Below, in pieces: positions 47,024-58,285 of a stretch of 64,000 nucleotides of DNA (position 1 is the first letter of the stretch; each line of letters begins with the position of its first letter). The translations under genes were made by a program, and so were the position numbers. The notes below the pieces were generated by a model. The model did no database searches, was not told the DNA's origin, and saw only the letters and a program-made list of their open reading frames with translations. The stretch comes from Xanthomonas fragariae (GTDB lineage Bacteria; Pseudomonadota; Gammaproteobacteria; Xanthomonadales; Xanthomonadaceae), in assembly GCF_017603965.1 (NCBI RefSeq), contig NZ_CP071955.1, forward strand, positions 2,294,001 through 2,358,000, written 5' to 3'.

Positions 47024-47050
47024 AAAAAACCCGCATCACGCGGGTTTTTT
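47024..47050. terminator. Bidirectional terminator between fimX and htpX
   Basis: AAAAAACCCGC (47024-47034) pairs with GCGGGTTTTTT (47040-47050), loop ATCAC. T-runs follow on both strands, so it can end both convergent genes. Confidence 0.9.
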
Positions 47051-47083
47051 GTTTGCCATCGGCCAGCAACTGTCGCCGGCAAC

Positions 47084-47962
47084 TTACATCGCAGTGCCAT
47101 TGGCAGCACGCAGCGCGGCGATACGCTCGGTCAGCGGCGGATGACTCAGAAACAGCCGGCGCAAACCGGCGCCTACGCCGCCGGAAATACCGAACGCCTG
47201 CACCTGCGAGGGCAAGGTGCTCTGGCCGTGGTTGAGCGACAGCCGCTCCAGCGCGGCAATCATCTTGCTGCGACCTGCCAGCTGCGCACCACCGGCATCG
47301 GCGCGGAATTCGCGGCGGCGCGAGAACCACATCGCGATCATGGTCGCGAACAGACCGAACACCATCTCCAGCACGAACACGCTGATGTAGTACGCAAAAC
47401 CACGGCCACCTTCGCGGTTGCCCGCCAGCGTGCTGTCGACGATGCCGCCGACCACCCGCGCCAGCACGATTACAAACGTATTGAGTACGCCCTGCAGCAG
47501 CGCCATGGTCACCATGTCGCCATTGGCAACATGGGCGATTTCGTGGCCCAGCACCGCCTCGGCTTCGTCCTGTGCCATGTTCTGGAGCAAGCCGGTAGAC
47601 ACCGCCACCAACGCGTTGTTGCGATTGGCGCCAGTGGCGAACGCGTTGATCTCCGGGCCTTCATAGACCGCCACTTCCGGCATGCCGATGCCGGCGGCCT
47701 GGGATTGACGGCGCACGGTCTCCAGCAACCAACGCTCGGTCGGCGTGCGTGGCTCAGTGATCACCTGCGCGCCGGTGCTGCGCTTGGCCATGAACTTGGA
47801 CAGCAGCAACGAAATGGACGAGCCGCCGAAACCGAAGATGGCGGCCATCACCAACAAACCACTCATTTGCTCAGGATTGACGCCCAGCACCGACATGACG
47901 ATGCCGGCAAGCATCAATACCGCAAAGTTAGTCAACAGGAACAGGAAAATGCGGTTGAACAT
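47084..47962 (-). CDS. htpX: Membrane protease HtpX
   Basis: 292-residue M48 zinc metalloprotease of the inner membrane, degrading misfolded membrane proteins. Two N-terminal transmembrane segments (residues 4-22 and 33-55), the zinc motif [14 protein letters not shown], two further hydrophobic segments, and the third ligand Glu in [16 protein letters not shown]. Length agrees with the family. Divergent from gluQRS. Confidence 0.97.
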   Translation of the reverse strand: MFNRIFLFLLTNFAVLMLAGIVMSVLGVNPEQMSGLLVMAAIFGFGGSSISLLLSKFMAKRSTGAQVITEPRTPTERWLLETVRRQSQAAGIGMPEVAVYEGPEINAFATGANRNNALVAVSTGLLQNMAQDEAEAVLGHEIAHVANGDMVTMALLQGVLNTFVIVLARVVGGIVDSTLAGNREGGRGFAYYISVFVLEMVFGLFATMIAMWFSRRREFRADAGGAQLAGRSKMIAALERLSLNHGQSTLPSQVQAFGISGGVGAGLRRLFLSHPPLTERIAALRAANGTAM

Positions 47963-48059
47963 GGCGTCGTGGCTCCACTCATGCGGGTTGAACTGCAGCG
48001 GATTTGCGGCCGTTAGCGCTTGAAATCAAGCGACCACATGACCGACGATTCAGCCGTCC

Positions 48060-48959
48060 ATGCCATCGCCCCTCTACCGCGGCCGCTTCGCGCCCTCCCC
48101 GACCGGCCCCCTGCACTTCGGCTCCTTGCTGGCGGCATTCGGCAGTTGGCTACTTGCTCGCCACAGCGGCGGTCAGTGGTGCGTGCGCATCGAGGACATC
48201 GACCCACCGCGCGCCGAGCCTGGCGCCTCCGAACGTCAACTGCGCACCTTGGCCGCCTTCGGGCTGACCTCGGACCTGCCGGTGATCCGACAGTCCGATC
48301 GCGACACGCACTACACTGCAGCGATCACCAGGCTACTGGACGTAGGTCTGGCTTTCGAATGCAGTTGCAGCCGCGCCGACCTGTCAGGTATGGGCGGCAT
48401 CCACCACGCCTGTGTGGCGCCGCTGAGCGCGCGCCGGGCGGTACGCCTGCGGGTGACGCCACAAGCGCCGGTCTGCTTCGACGACGCGCTGCAGGGACGT
48501 GTGGTGCAGGACGTGTATGCCGACGTGGGCGATATGGTGCTGCGCCGCGCCGACGCTTATTGGGCCTATCAGTTAGCGGTGGTGGTGGACGATGCTGCGC
48601 AAGGCATTACCGATGTCGTGCGCGGCGCCGACCTTCTGGATTCCACCCCGCGTCAATTGCTGCTGCAGCGTGCGCTGGACTTGCCGCAGCCACGCTACCT
48701 GCATCTTCCGCTGATCCTGGATGACCACGGCCGCAAGCTGTCCAAATCGCACCACGCACCTGCACTTGACGATGGCGATCCACTACCGGCCCTGCATGCT
48801 GCCTGGAACGCATTGGGCCAGCTGCCGACGGCGCTGCCGCGACATGCGCAGGTCCACACGCTGCTGCAGCATGCCGTGCAGCATTTTTCGCCGCAGTTGC
48901 TGCCACGCTGCCTCAATCTGGAGCTCAACGGACGCGCATCACAGCGCAAGCGTGACTAG
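48060..48959 (+). CDS. gluQ: Glutamyl-Q tRNA(Asp) synthetase
   Basis: 299 residues, a truncated glutamyl-tRNA synthetase paralogue without anticodon-binding domain. It loads glutamate on queuosine of tRNA-Asp. HIGH-like motif FAPSPTGPLHFGSL, VRIEDIDPPR, zinc region CSCSRADL, ITDVVRGADLLDSTPRQ and KMSKS-like GRKLSKSHH are all present. queG, needed to make queuosine, is also in this window at 58286. Confidence 0.95.
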   Translation: MPSPLYRGRFAPSPTGPLHFGSLLAAFGSWLLARHSGGQWCVRIEDIDPPRAEPGASERQLRTLAAFGLTSDLPVIRQSDRDTHYTAAITRLLDVGLAFECSCSRADLSGMGGIHHACVAPLSARRAVRLRVTPQAPVCFDDALQGRVVQDVYADVGDMVLRRADAYWAYQLAVVVDDAAQGITDVVRGADLLDSTPRQLLLQRALDLPQPRYLHLPLILDDHGRKLSKSHHAPALDDGDPLPALHAAWNALGQLPTALPRHAQVHTLLQHAVQHFSPQLLPRCLNLELNGRASQRKRD

Positions 48960-49046
48960 AATTGCGACCCAGCACAGGCATCTGGGTGCCGCGCTCGCAC
49001 CGGTACCGGATCGCCCTGAAGTCTTATCTTGTCGATTGGAGTCGTC

Positions 49047-49787
49047 ATGACATCTCGCGTCGCATTGGTCACCGGCGGCACCGGCGGTATCGGTACTGCC
49101 ATTTGCAAACGCCTGGCCGACCAAGGGCACCGGGTCGCCAGCAACTTCCGCAACCAAGAAAAGGCACAGGCCTGGCAGCAACGCATGCAGGCGCAGGGTT
49201 ACGAATTCGCCTCTTTTCGCGGCGATGTGGCTTCGTCCAAGCATGCGCGCACGCTGGTCGACGAGGTCGAAGCATCGCTGGGGCCGATTGAAGTGTTGGT
49301 CAATAACGCCGGCATCACCCGCGACACTACCTTCCACCGCATGACTGCCGAGCAGTGGCACGAGGTCATCAACACCAACCTCAATTCGGTCTTCAATGTG
49401 ACCCGCCCGGTGATCGAAGGCATGCGCAAGCGCGGCTGGGGCCGGGTGATCCAGATCAGCTCTATCAATGGGCTGAAGGGACAGTACGGGCAGGCCAACT
49501 ACGCCGCGGCCAAGGCCGGCATGCATGGCTTCACCATCTCGTTGGCGCGCGAGAATGCGGCATTCGGGATCACCGTCAACACGGTTTCGCCTGGCTATGT
49601 GGCGACCGACATGGTGATGGCGGTGCCCGAAGAAGTGCGCGCCAAGATCGTCGCCGACATTCCCACCGGCCGGCTGGGTCGTCCGGAAGAGATCGCCTAT
49701 GCGGTGGCGTTTCTTGTCGCGGAAGAGGCTGCCTGGATCACCGGCTCGAATCTCGACATCAACGGTGGCCACCACATGGGCTGGTAG
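49047..49787 (+). CDS. phaB: Acetoacetyl-CoA reductase
   Basis: 246-residue short-chain dehydrogenase, start ATG 49047 with GGAG upstream. NADP motif ALVTGGTGGIG, NNAG (VLVNNAGITRD), catalytic Ser in QISSIN, and YAAAK (Tyr/Lys in NYAAAKAGM) are present. GYVATDMVMAVPEEV fits PhaB rather than FabG. It makes 3-hydroxybutyryl-CoA for polyhydroxybutyrate. The regulator phaR follows. Confidence 0.9.
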   Translation: MTSRVALVTGGTGGIGTAICKRLADQGHRVASNFRNQEKAQAWQQRMQAQGYEFASFRGDVASSKHARTLVDEVEASLGPIEVLVNNAGITRDTTFHRMTAEQWHEVINTNLNSVFNVTRPVIEGMRKRGWGRVIQISSINGLKGQYGQANYAAAKAGMHGFTISLARENAAFGITVNTVSPGYVATDMVMAVPEEVRAKIVADIPTGRLGRPEEIAYAVAFLVAEEAAWITGSNLDINGGHHMGW

Positions 49788-49791
49788 CGTT

Positions 49792-49847
49792 TGCTGCGAC
49801 TTTGCCGTGCAACATGGTTTCCCGTTGAAAGTCATGCTGCGCAACAT
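49792..49847. promoter_or_regulatory. Repeated TGCTGCG/GCAACAT half-sites before phaR
   Basis: TGCTGCG (49792-49798) and GCAACAT (49809-49815) recur as TGCTGCG (49835-49841) fused to GCAACAT (49841-49847). PhaR proteins bind TGC-rich DNA and repress their own gene, so this could be an operator. It is a pattern only; no direct support. Confidence 0.35.
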
Positions 49848-49946
49848 TTTTTTAGTGTCCGATTAAGAAAATAAGGCGTTGCGACTGTTGCAAGCACTGC
49901 TGCGGTGCGCCATCCTGCGCGCACTATCGTTGTGAGTGAACGTTCC

Positions 49947-50525
49947 ATGGCCGGACTTCGCATCATCAAGAAGTATCCCAATCGCCGTCTCTACGACACG
50001 GAAATCTCCAGCTACATCACCATCGAAGATGTGCGCCAACTGATCATCGATGGCGAAGAATTCGAGGTGCGCGACGCCAAAAGCGGCGAAGACCTCAGCC
50101 GCGCGGTGCTGCTGCAGATCATTGCCGACCGCGAACAGGACGGCGAGCCGATGCTCTCCACCCAATTGCTGAGCCAGATCATCCGTTTCTACGGCGACTC
50201 GCTGCAGGGCTTCATGGGCAACTATCTGGAACGCAGCATGCAGGTGTTTCTCGATCAGCAGCAGCAGTTCCGCCAACAAATGGGAAACCTGCTTGGGCAG
50301 ACCCCGTGGGCGATGATGAATCAGCTGACCGAGCGCAACCTGGAGTTGTGGCAGGAATTCCAGCGCAATTTCGGTGCTGGCTTCGGTCGTCCGGGTAGCC
50401 CTGGCACGCCGCCGACACCGCCGGCCTCGACCGGCATGGCCAGTGGCCCGATGGGCACCGGCAGGCATGGCACCGCCGGCAACACTACCAGCGGCGCCAC
50501 CGGCAAGGTCCGCAACCGCGGGTGA
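49947..50525 (+). CDS. phaR: Polyhydroxyalkanoate synthesis repressor PhaR
   Basis: 192 residues from ATG 49947 (GTG 49932 is an alternative). The DNA-binding N-terminus RIIKKYPNRRLYDTEISSYITIEDVRQLI is the PhaR signature, followed by SQIIRFYGDSLQGFMGNYLERSMQVFLDQQ. A Pro/Gly/Thr-rich tail ends the protein. It senses PHA granules and represses phasin and its own genes. It follows phaB. Confidence 0.94.
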   Translation: MAGLRIIKKYPNRRLYDTEISSYITIEDVRQLIIDGEEFEVRDAKSGEDLSRAVLLQIIADREQDGEPMLSTQLLSQIIRFYGDSLQGFMGNYLERSMQVFLDQQQQFRQQMGNLLGQTPWAMMNQLTERNLELWQEFQRNFGAGFGRPGSPGTPPTPPASTGMASGPMGTGRHGTAGNTTSGATGKVRNRG

Positions 50526-50575
50526 GGCAAGCGCTACGCCTTCTTAGAGCGTGAAACGCTCCAAAGCGTATCCAT

Positions 50576-51541
50576 TCAGCGGCCGGCCTGCTCCGCGCAA
50601 ACCGAGCAGATCCGCTCCACGTGGAAGCCACGTGCACGCAGACGCTCCACCACGCCGTCGTTTCCCAGCAGATGCAACGCACCGACCACCGCCAATGTGG
50701 TTCCTCCGCCTTTGCCGAGCCGTTGCTCAAGACGCGGCACCCAGCGCGCATTACGCTCGAGGTTGATGTCCTGATACAGCGCCGGATAGTGCCGGCGCAT
50801 GTCTTCGGCCAGCTGCGTGGACAGCGTGCGAACATCGCCGCTGCGCCAGGCCGCATGCAACGTGCGAACCTGATCGGTGGCACCGGCCTCGTCCAGGGAT
50901 TCTTCCAGCAGCTGATGCTGCTCGGTGAGCGACATGCCATCGAACAAGGCGATCTGTTCGTCGGCGCGTTCCAGCCCATCGGCTGGCTTGCCCCTGGCCT
51001 GCGCCTGATCCATCAGGTAATGGTCCAGCCCGGCATGGGCATCCATGCCCTGCCTGGTCATTTCGCCAACACTGATCGTCAGGGCCACGAACCACGGCTC
51101 CAGCGGCTGCAACGCATCGATCCCCATCCCGTACTTGTGCGCGTAGGCGGTCAAGGCCTGCCAGGTCTTCGCATCCAGCACGTCCTGCAACTTGCGCCCG
51201 TCGGTACGCCGCGCCGCCTGCAGCATGCGGATACCCAGTTCCGGTGATTGCGCATCGGAGGGCGGCAGCTCGAAGACCAGGCGGTCGGCCTTGGCGAAGG
51301 CCTGCATGACGTCCGCCGATAACGGGTAATCGCTGGCCTTGAGCACATGGAACGAGCCGAGCAGATACAGCGTGCCGCCCTTGCCATCGACCTTCCACAA
51401 CAACGGTACCGGCGGGCCGACCGGCGTGTCGTTGGCGCCGCGCGCCCAGACCAGTGAGACCGCCCCACTCCACAATCCCAGGCCGATTAGTGCGCCGCCG
51501 CACCATGCTGCAATTCGTGTTCGCACGCCTGCTGTCACCAT
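50576..51541 (-). CDS. TraB/GumN family protein
   Basis: 321 residues from ATG 51541. N-terminal hydrophobic segment (LIGLGLWSGAVSLVWA) acts as signal or anchor. The family's two GxxH motifs are LLGSFHVL and VVGALHLLG, with GLDHYLMDQAQARGKP and an early FELPPSD. Fold is related to Tiki metallopeptidases, so a periplasmic protease role is possible. It is 28 bases after the DUF1684 gene, in the mutL-nnr group. Name GumN refers to family only. Confidence 0.88.
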   Translation of the reverse strand: MVTAGVRTRIAAWCGGALIGLGLWSGAVSLVWARGANDTPVGPPVPLLWKVDGKGGTLYLLGSFHVLKASDYPLSADVMQAFAKADRLVFELPPSDAQSPELGIRMLQAARRTDGRKLQDVLDAKTWQALTAYAHKYGMGIDALQPLEPWFVALTISVGEMTRQGMDAHAGLDHYLMDQAQARGKPADGLERADEQIALFDGMSLTEQHQLLEESLDEAGATDQVRTLHAAWRSGDVRTLSTQLAEDMRRHYPALYQDINLERNARWVPRLEQRLGKGGGTTLAVVGALHLLGNDGVVERLRARGFHVERICSVCAEQAGR

Positions 51542-51569
51542 CTCGATGTCCGCCTCAGCCCGCAACACG

Positions 51570-52504
51570 TCAATGCGGCGCCTTGTAAGCCTTCTCGCCC
51601 GCCGCAACAGCCAGATCGATCCGGTTTTCCGGCGGCGGCAATGGGCAGGTCGCGAATGGGGTAAACGCGCACGGCGGGTTGTAGGCACGATTGAAATCGA
51701 CCACCACATGCCCGGCGGCGTCGGGCACATCAAGGTCAAGGAAACGCCCAGCCGGATAACTGCCGTGCCCACTGGTGCGGTCGGCAAACACCACGAAGAT
51801 CGGCCGACCGGGTTCGCCGATCGTCTCCAATCGGTACGACTTGCCATCGCGCTCGAATTCGATTGCCCCAGCGTTCGGTTGCTCACTGCTGATGCCGACG
51901 ATGTCCACGATCGGAATGCTCTTGCCGACAGCATTGGGTACGTAGCGCGCGATGATGCGCCAGGACGGATCCACCGGCCAATAGTCCAGGCCGGCAAAAT
52001 GCGTGCGCGATGGCGCGCCGGCATGTTTGACCCGCAACGCGTAGCGGTCGCCGCGATGGATCAGGCTCAACACGCCTTTGCCTTCATCGAAGTGGATCAA
52101 GGTCGGCTGCGGGTCGCGGTCGGATTGGAAGCGGATCTTGCCGGTCAGCGGCTTGCCGTCGAGCGTGAGTGACGCGCCGCGTTCGGGCACAAACCAGACC
52201 GTCTTGCCCTCGGTGGATACCATGCCCATCTTCGGTGGCCCCACCGTCAACTTGATGCCGCTGTCGGCACTGCTGCCGATGTAATGCGCTTGCAGCGATA
52301 GCCAATGCAAGCCGACCAGGCTGGTCCAGCCGTCAGGCGCAAGTAGCTCGTTCAGACGACTTTCGCGCCATGCGGCGTTATCGGCCAGAAATGTTTTGTC
52401 GAGCGCAACCGGTGCGGCTGGCGGCGGCGCATCGCGCCCGCATCCGAACAGCGTCGTTGCCACCAGCATGCCCAGCAGCCAGCCCCTCCCCCTGTGCACT
52501 GCCA

Positions 52505-52505
<1 letters not shown>
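51570..52505 (-). CDS. DUF1684 lipoprotein
   Basis: 311 residues with a lipoprotein signal peptide ending LFGC (Cys22). The DUF1684 core includes SLVGLHWLSLQAHYIGSS, an acidic VDPSWRIIARY region and the C-terminal signature DFNRAYNPPCAFTPFATCPL. Beta-rich, envelope located. Function unknown. Its start shares one base with the mutL stop, so it is co-translated with mutL. Confidence 0.88.
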
Positions 52506-54367
<1,862 letters not shown>

Positions 54368-54505
54368 CAGCGCGCACTCCCGTGCTGGAAGCGCAAAACT
54401 CGGTGCATCGGAGGTGTCACAGGCAAGACGGACGTCGGCACGGCAATCCGGCGGCGCGCAGACGCCGTCATCTAAGGAATCAGTAAGCAATGATAGCCGA
54501 GCGGT

Positions 54506-56206
54506 TCAGCGGCTGCCGCCGGCCACGGTGCCAGCCGCGGCATCGGCTTCGGCCTGCGCACGCGCGGCGAACAAGGTGCCCGGTGGCGGCTGGCGGGTGA
54601 AGAAGGTATCGATACCGTCCAGCACCGCCGAGGCAAGCTTGCGCTGGTAAGCCGGATCGATCAAGCGACGCTCTTCGTCCGGATTGGAGATAAACGCGGT
54701 TTCCACCAGCATTGCAGGCATGTCCGAGGTGCGCAGCACCGCGAAGTTGGCACGTTCCAGCAACGGCTTATGGTTATTGCCGATGCGCTTGAGGCCACCC
54801 AGCACATGCCCGGCAGCATCTTCGGATGCCTTCATATGACCGCTTTGGGCCAGATCCAGCAGCACACTGGCCAGTGTGCTTTCGGTTTGCTGCAGACGTA
54901 CGCCACCGACCAGATCAGCGGCATTTTCCTTGTCGGCCAGCCAACGTGCGCGCTGTGAGGACGCACCCTTGGTCGACAACACATACACAGACGAGCCGAT
55001 CGCGCTACGGTTTTCTGCGGCGTCGGCATGAATCGAAATAAAGATATCGGCCTTGGCCGCGCGTGCCTTTTGCGCGCGCATCGGCAGCGGAATGAACACG
55101 TCGGTATCGCGGGTCAGGTAAGCCTTCATACCGGGCGTCGCATTGATCTGGCGTGCCAGTTCGCGCCCGACCGCCAGGGTGACGTCTTTTTCGCGCTTGC
55201 CGGTTGGACCCATCGCGCCCGGATCCTGGCCGCCGTGGCCGGGATCGATCGCCACGATCAACGGCCGCATACCAGGCGCCATCTTGACCCGCGATGCTTC
55301 GCTGGGCAGCACCGGACGTGGCGGGATGTCGTCGTCATCGTTCGCCGCAGCAACGGCGCCGGACGCGGCATTCGGCATGGTTGCGCTGTTATTAGCCGAC
55401 ACGGCAGCGACTGGAGCGCTGCCACCATTCAAGATTGCGGCCGCAGAAGCCCTGCTGCCCCTCATCGCCGCGCCAACCGGTGCGCCCGCAGTGGTGACGG
55501 TGACGCGGTCAGGAGTGTTGCCGGCAACGCCGGCCGGCGCTGCGGTGTTGGTTGTCACCGGAGTGGTACCTGGGCGTGGCGTCGGCACGCCGGTGGCGAC
55601 GGCGATCGGTGCAGGTGCGACGGTAAGCATCGCCGATGCGGGCACGTACGGCGCAGGCAGCGGCGACGGCATGGATGAAGCACTCTGCGCAGAAGCGGCC
55701 AGGGCTGCGGTAGCGCGCGCGGCTTCGGCCTGCACGTTGACCGGCCGCGGTGTCGGCATGACCGCGGACGCGGTCGTCGTGGTGACCACCGTAGAGGCAG
55801 CCGGCACCGGATCACCCGGCCATTCGATCACCAACGTCGAGGTGCTGCCGAGCGTCTGCATCTGCGGCTTCAACGCTGTGACCGGGGTTGCCAGTTCGAA
55901 TACCACGCGGAACGTGCCCGGCACCGGCTGACCCGTGCGTACAGAGCTCACCAGCCCAGTAGCGGGCGGAAGCTTCAGGCCGCGCATGCCAGACGAATCC
56001 GGAAAATCCACGACCAGGCGGTTCGGGTTGGCCAGCGACAAGGTCCTGAACCCGCCGCTGCCAGCCAGCTGAATTTCTGCACGCGTACCGGTCGCGCCAG
56101 TGCTCACACCAACGCCCTTGATTTCGCCCGCCCACGCAGCAAAAACCGCCAGGCTCAGGCTGGCGGTCAGAACGGAAACACAAAATTTGCGGATGCCCGG
56201 TGTCAT
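54506..56206 (-). CDS. amiC: N-acetylmuramoyl-L-alanine amidase, AmiC type
   Basis: 566 residues from ATG 56206 (ATG 56224 possible). Signal peptide (LTASLSLAVFAAWA), AMIN domain (about 30-130) which targets the septum, a long Ala/Thr/Val/Pro-rich linker (130-290) and the amidase_3 domain with IAIDPGHGGQDPGA (zinc His), FISIHADAAE and MLVETAFISNPDEE. Splits daughter-cell peptidoglycan. The linker is longer than in E. coli AmiC. Between tsaE and mutL, the common order in gammaproteobacteria. Confidence 0.95.
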   Translation of the reverse strand: MTPGIRKFCVSVLTASLSLAVFAAWAGEIKGVGVSTGATGTRAEIQLAGSGGFRTLSLANPNRLVVDFPDSSGMRGLKLPPATGLVSSVRTGQPVPGTFRVVFELATPVTALKPQMQTLGSTSTLVIEWPGDPVPAASTVVTTTTASAVMPTPRPVNVQAEAARATAALAASAQSASSMPSPLPAPYVPASAMLTVAPAPIAVATGVPTPRPGTTPVTTNTAAPAGVAGNTPDRVTVTTAGAPVGAAMRGSRASAAAILNGGSAPVAAVSANNSATMPNAASGAVAAANDDDDIPPRPVLPSEASRVKMAPGMRPLIVAIDPGHGGQDPGAMGPTGKREKDVTLAVGRELARQINATPGMKAYLTRDTDVFIPLPMRAQKARAAKADIFISIHADAAENRSAIGSSVYVLSTKGASSQRARWLADKENAADLVGGVRLQQTESTLASVLLDLAQSGHMKASEDAAGHVLGGLKRIGNNHKPLLERANFAVLRTSDMPAMLVETAFISNPDEERRLIDPAYQRKLASAVLDGIDTFFTRQPPPGTLFAARAQAEADAAAGTVAGGSR

Positions 56207-56276
56207 AACGCTGGATTCAATCACCCAACAGTTCGAAACGCAAGGTGATTTCCCTTAATAATCCACAACCTGGCGT

Positions 56277-56777
56277 TCATTCTTCTTGTGCGCTGGCAAA
56301 AAGAGGCTGCAACTGCTGCTGCAGCGCCAATCGCTCCAACCAGCTGCGTCCGGTGTCGCTGCGGCCCAACAGCCGGACGCTTCTTCCCTCGCCTTCGACA
56401 GCCAGTTCCACGTCCAGATCGACCTGCGGCAACGCACCTGCGCCGCGCTCCGGCCATTCGATCAGCCACAGGCTGGCGCTGCCCTCGTCGAGCCCGAGAA
56501 AGTCCAGTTCGCCGGCATGGCCGATGCGATACAGGTCCAGGTGCCAAGCCTCATCGCCACTGCTGAGCGGATAGCGCTCGACCAAGGTGTAGGTGGGGCT
56601 GCGAATGGGTCCGCTGACGCCGAGTGCGCGTAACAGCGCGCGGGCGAGGGTGGATTTGCCAGCACCCAAATCGCCGTGCAGCTGCACCACCGCGCTGGCT
56701 GGACGCACCCAAGCCAAGGCCTGGCCCAGCGCTTCGGTGGCCTGCGTATCGACCAATTGTGCGTCGAGTTGGCTCAT
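56277..56777 (-). CDS. tsaE: tRNA t6A biosynthesis ATPase TsaE
   Basis: 166 residues. P-loop LHGDLGAGKSTLARALLRALG, then IRSPTYTLVERY, HLDLYRI and the family WPERGAGALP. Works with TsaB/TsaD in N6-threonylcarbamoyladenosine formation on tRNA. Its start overlaps the nnr stop by four bases. The C-terminal 30 residues are longer than in E. coli. Confidence 0.96.
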   Translation of the reverse strand: MSQLDAQLVDTQATEALGQALAWVRPASAVVQLHGDLGAGKSTLARALLRALGVSGPIRSPTYTLVERYPLSSGDEAWHLDLYRIGHAGELDFLGLDEGSASLWLIEWPERGAGALPQVDLDVELAVEGEGRSVRLLGRSDTGRSWLERLALQQQLQPLFASAQEE

Positions 56778-58261
56778 GCAATAGCTCCAGCGTTGGCAAG
56801 GCGGCGCAGTTCGGGCAGTAGATCGGTCGGCAGCAGCCCGCGTTCGCCGTCGCGCGCAGCCGCATCGCCAGCGCAGGCGTGCAGCAAGGCGCCAAGGCTG
56901 GCGGCATCGAACGGCGGCCAGCCCTGCCCCAGCAAGGCGGCGATCACGCCCGTCAACAGGTCGCCCATGCCGCCGACCGCCATGCCGGCGTTGCCCGCAT
57001 CGATGATGCGCGGCACGGCGCGCGGTGCGGCGACCACGCTGCCGGCGCCCTTGAGCACCACTACCGCGTCGAAACGTTTGGCCAGCGCGTCGGCAGCGGC
57101 CAGGCGATCGCGCTGAACTTGCCTGGTCGAAAGACCCAGCAAACGACCAGCCTCGCCCGGATGGGGGGTCAATACGCGCAAGCCTCGCGTCGGTATTTCG
57201 TTGACGGCCAGCAGATTCAACCCATCGGCATCGATGACAACTGTGGTGTCCGACGCCAGAACTGCGCGCCACAAAGCCTGGGCCCAGGCGTCCTGCCCCA
57301 GCCCGGGGCCGAGTGCGACCACATCGGCGGCATCGGCCAAGGCGGTGATATCGTCGTCGGCCTGTACCGCGCGCGCCATCGCCTCGGGACAACGCGCCAG
57401 CAGCGGCGCCACGTGCTCGACCCGCGTGGCGACTTGCACCAGTCCTGCCCCGCTGCGCAATGCAGCCTCGGTGGTCAGCATGATCGCGCCGCCGCTGCCA
57501 AGGTTGCCGCCAACGCACAGCACGCGCCCGGATTCGCCCTTGTGCGTATTGCGTCGACGCGGGCGCAATTGCGCGGCCAAGGCGTCGATGTCCCAGCTGT
57601 GCGCGGCCGGCTTCAGCCCATCGAACGCAAAGTTCGGCACGTCCAGCGAGGCAGTTGCACGTTCGCCGGCATGCTCCAGCGCATCGCCGGTGTAGAGCCC
57701 GATATGCGGCACGATGAATTGCAGGGTGGCCTCCGCGCGCACCGCGGTACCCAAGGCCACGCCGTGATCGGCATCGATACCACTGGGAACATCCAGCGCC
57801 AATACCGGCATGCCGGCCGTGTTGATGGCCTCGATCAAGGCGGTTGTGTCTGCATCGGGCGCGCGGTTGAGACCGATGCCGAATAACGCGTCGACTATCA
57901 CATCCGCTTGCGCCAGCGGATAGGGGAATAATTCGATCGCGCCACCCACGGCCAGATAGTCGGTGCAAGCGCGCTGCGCCAACTCCGACGCCGGACCATG
58001 CTCGGGCAGATGCACCACGCGTACCTGGCGCCCGGCCCGCTGGGCCAACCGCGCCAGTACGTAGCCGTCGCCACCGTTGTTGCCGATACCGCACACCACC
58101 ACGATGCGGCGCGCCTGCGGCCAGCGTTCCAGCAACCATTGCCAGGCGGCCTGCCCGGCGCGTTGCATCAAAAGGTAGCCGTCGCCGCCGAGCAACGTGG
58201 TGGCCTGCGTATCGAACATGCGCGCGGCAGCAGTGTCGTAAAGATCGAGCGGTGCGTACAT
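56774..58261 (-). CDS. nnr: Bifunctional NAD(P)H-hydrate repair enzyme
   Basis: 495 residues. The N-terminal epimerase domain (YjeF-N, about 10-215) has CGIGNNGGDGYVLARLA and LDVPSGIDADHG. The C-terminal ADP-dependent dehydratase domain (about 225-490) has HKGESGRVLCVGG, LTPHPGEAGRLLG and GGMGDLLTGVIAALL. Together they repair damaged NADHX/NADPHX. Start ATG 58261 is 24 bases from divergent queG. Confidence 0.96.
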   Translation of the reverse strand: MYAPLDLYDTAAARMFDTQATTLLGGDGYLLMQRAGQAAWQWLLERWPQARRIVVVCGIGNNGGDGYVLARLAQRAGRQVRVVHLPEHGPASELAQRACTDYLAVGGAIELFPYPLAQADVIVDALFGIGLNRAPDADTTALIEAINTAGMPVLALDVPSGIDADHGVALGTAVRAEATLQFIVPHIGLYTGDALEHAGERATASLDVPNFAFDGLKPAAHSWDIDALAAQLRPRRRNTHKGESGRVLCVGGNLGSGGAIMLTTEAALRSGAGLVQVATRVEHVAPLLARCPEAMARAVQADDDITALADAADVVALGPGLGQDAWAQALWRAVLASDTTVVIDADGLNLLAVNEIPTRGLRVLTPHPGEAGRLLGLSTRQVQRDRLAAADALAKRFDAVVVLKGAGSVVAAPRAVPRIIDAGNAGMAVGGMGDLLTGVIAALLGQGWPPFDAASLGALLHACAGDAAARDGERGLLPTDLLPELRRLANAGAIA

Positions 58262-58272
58262 GCCGGAAATTC

Positions 58273-58278
58273 TATACT
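58273..58278 (+). promoter_or_regulatory. Probable -10 box of queG, suggesting leaderless mRNA
   Basis: TATACT ends seven bases before the queG ATG, where transcription would be expected to start. No good -35 box in the nnr coding sequence at 16-18 bases. An analogous GATAAT sits six bases before the xseA ATG (59400-59405). Confidence 0.45.
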
Positions 58279-58285
58279 TGTCGCC

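Noticed and set aside
47141..48016. 291-codon frame opposite htpX
   Set aside because: His/Gln/Arg-rich antisense shadow of htpX, which has a complete protease motif set.
50546..50560. GAGCGT/ACGCTC hairpin after phaR as a terminator
   Set aside because: Six-base stem with no T-run on either strand.
56778..58139. Long extension upstream of tsaE
   Set aside because: Out-of-frame reading of nnr; Arg/Gly-rich without domains.
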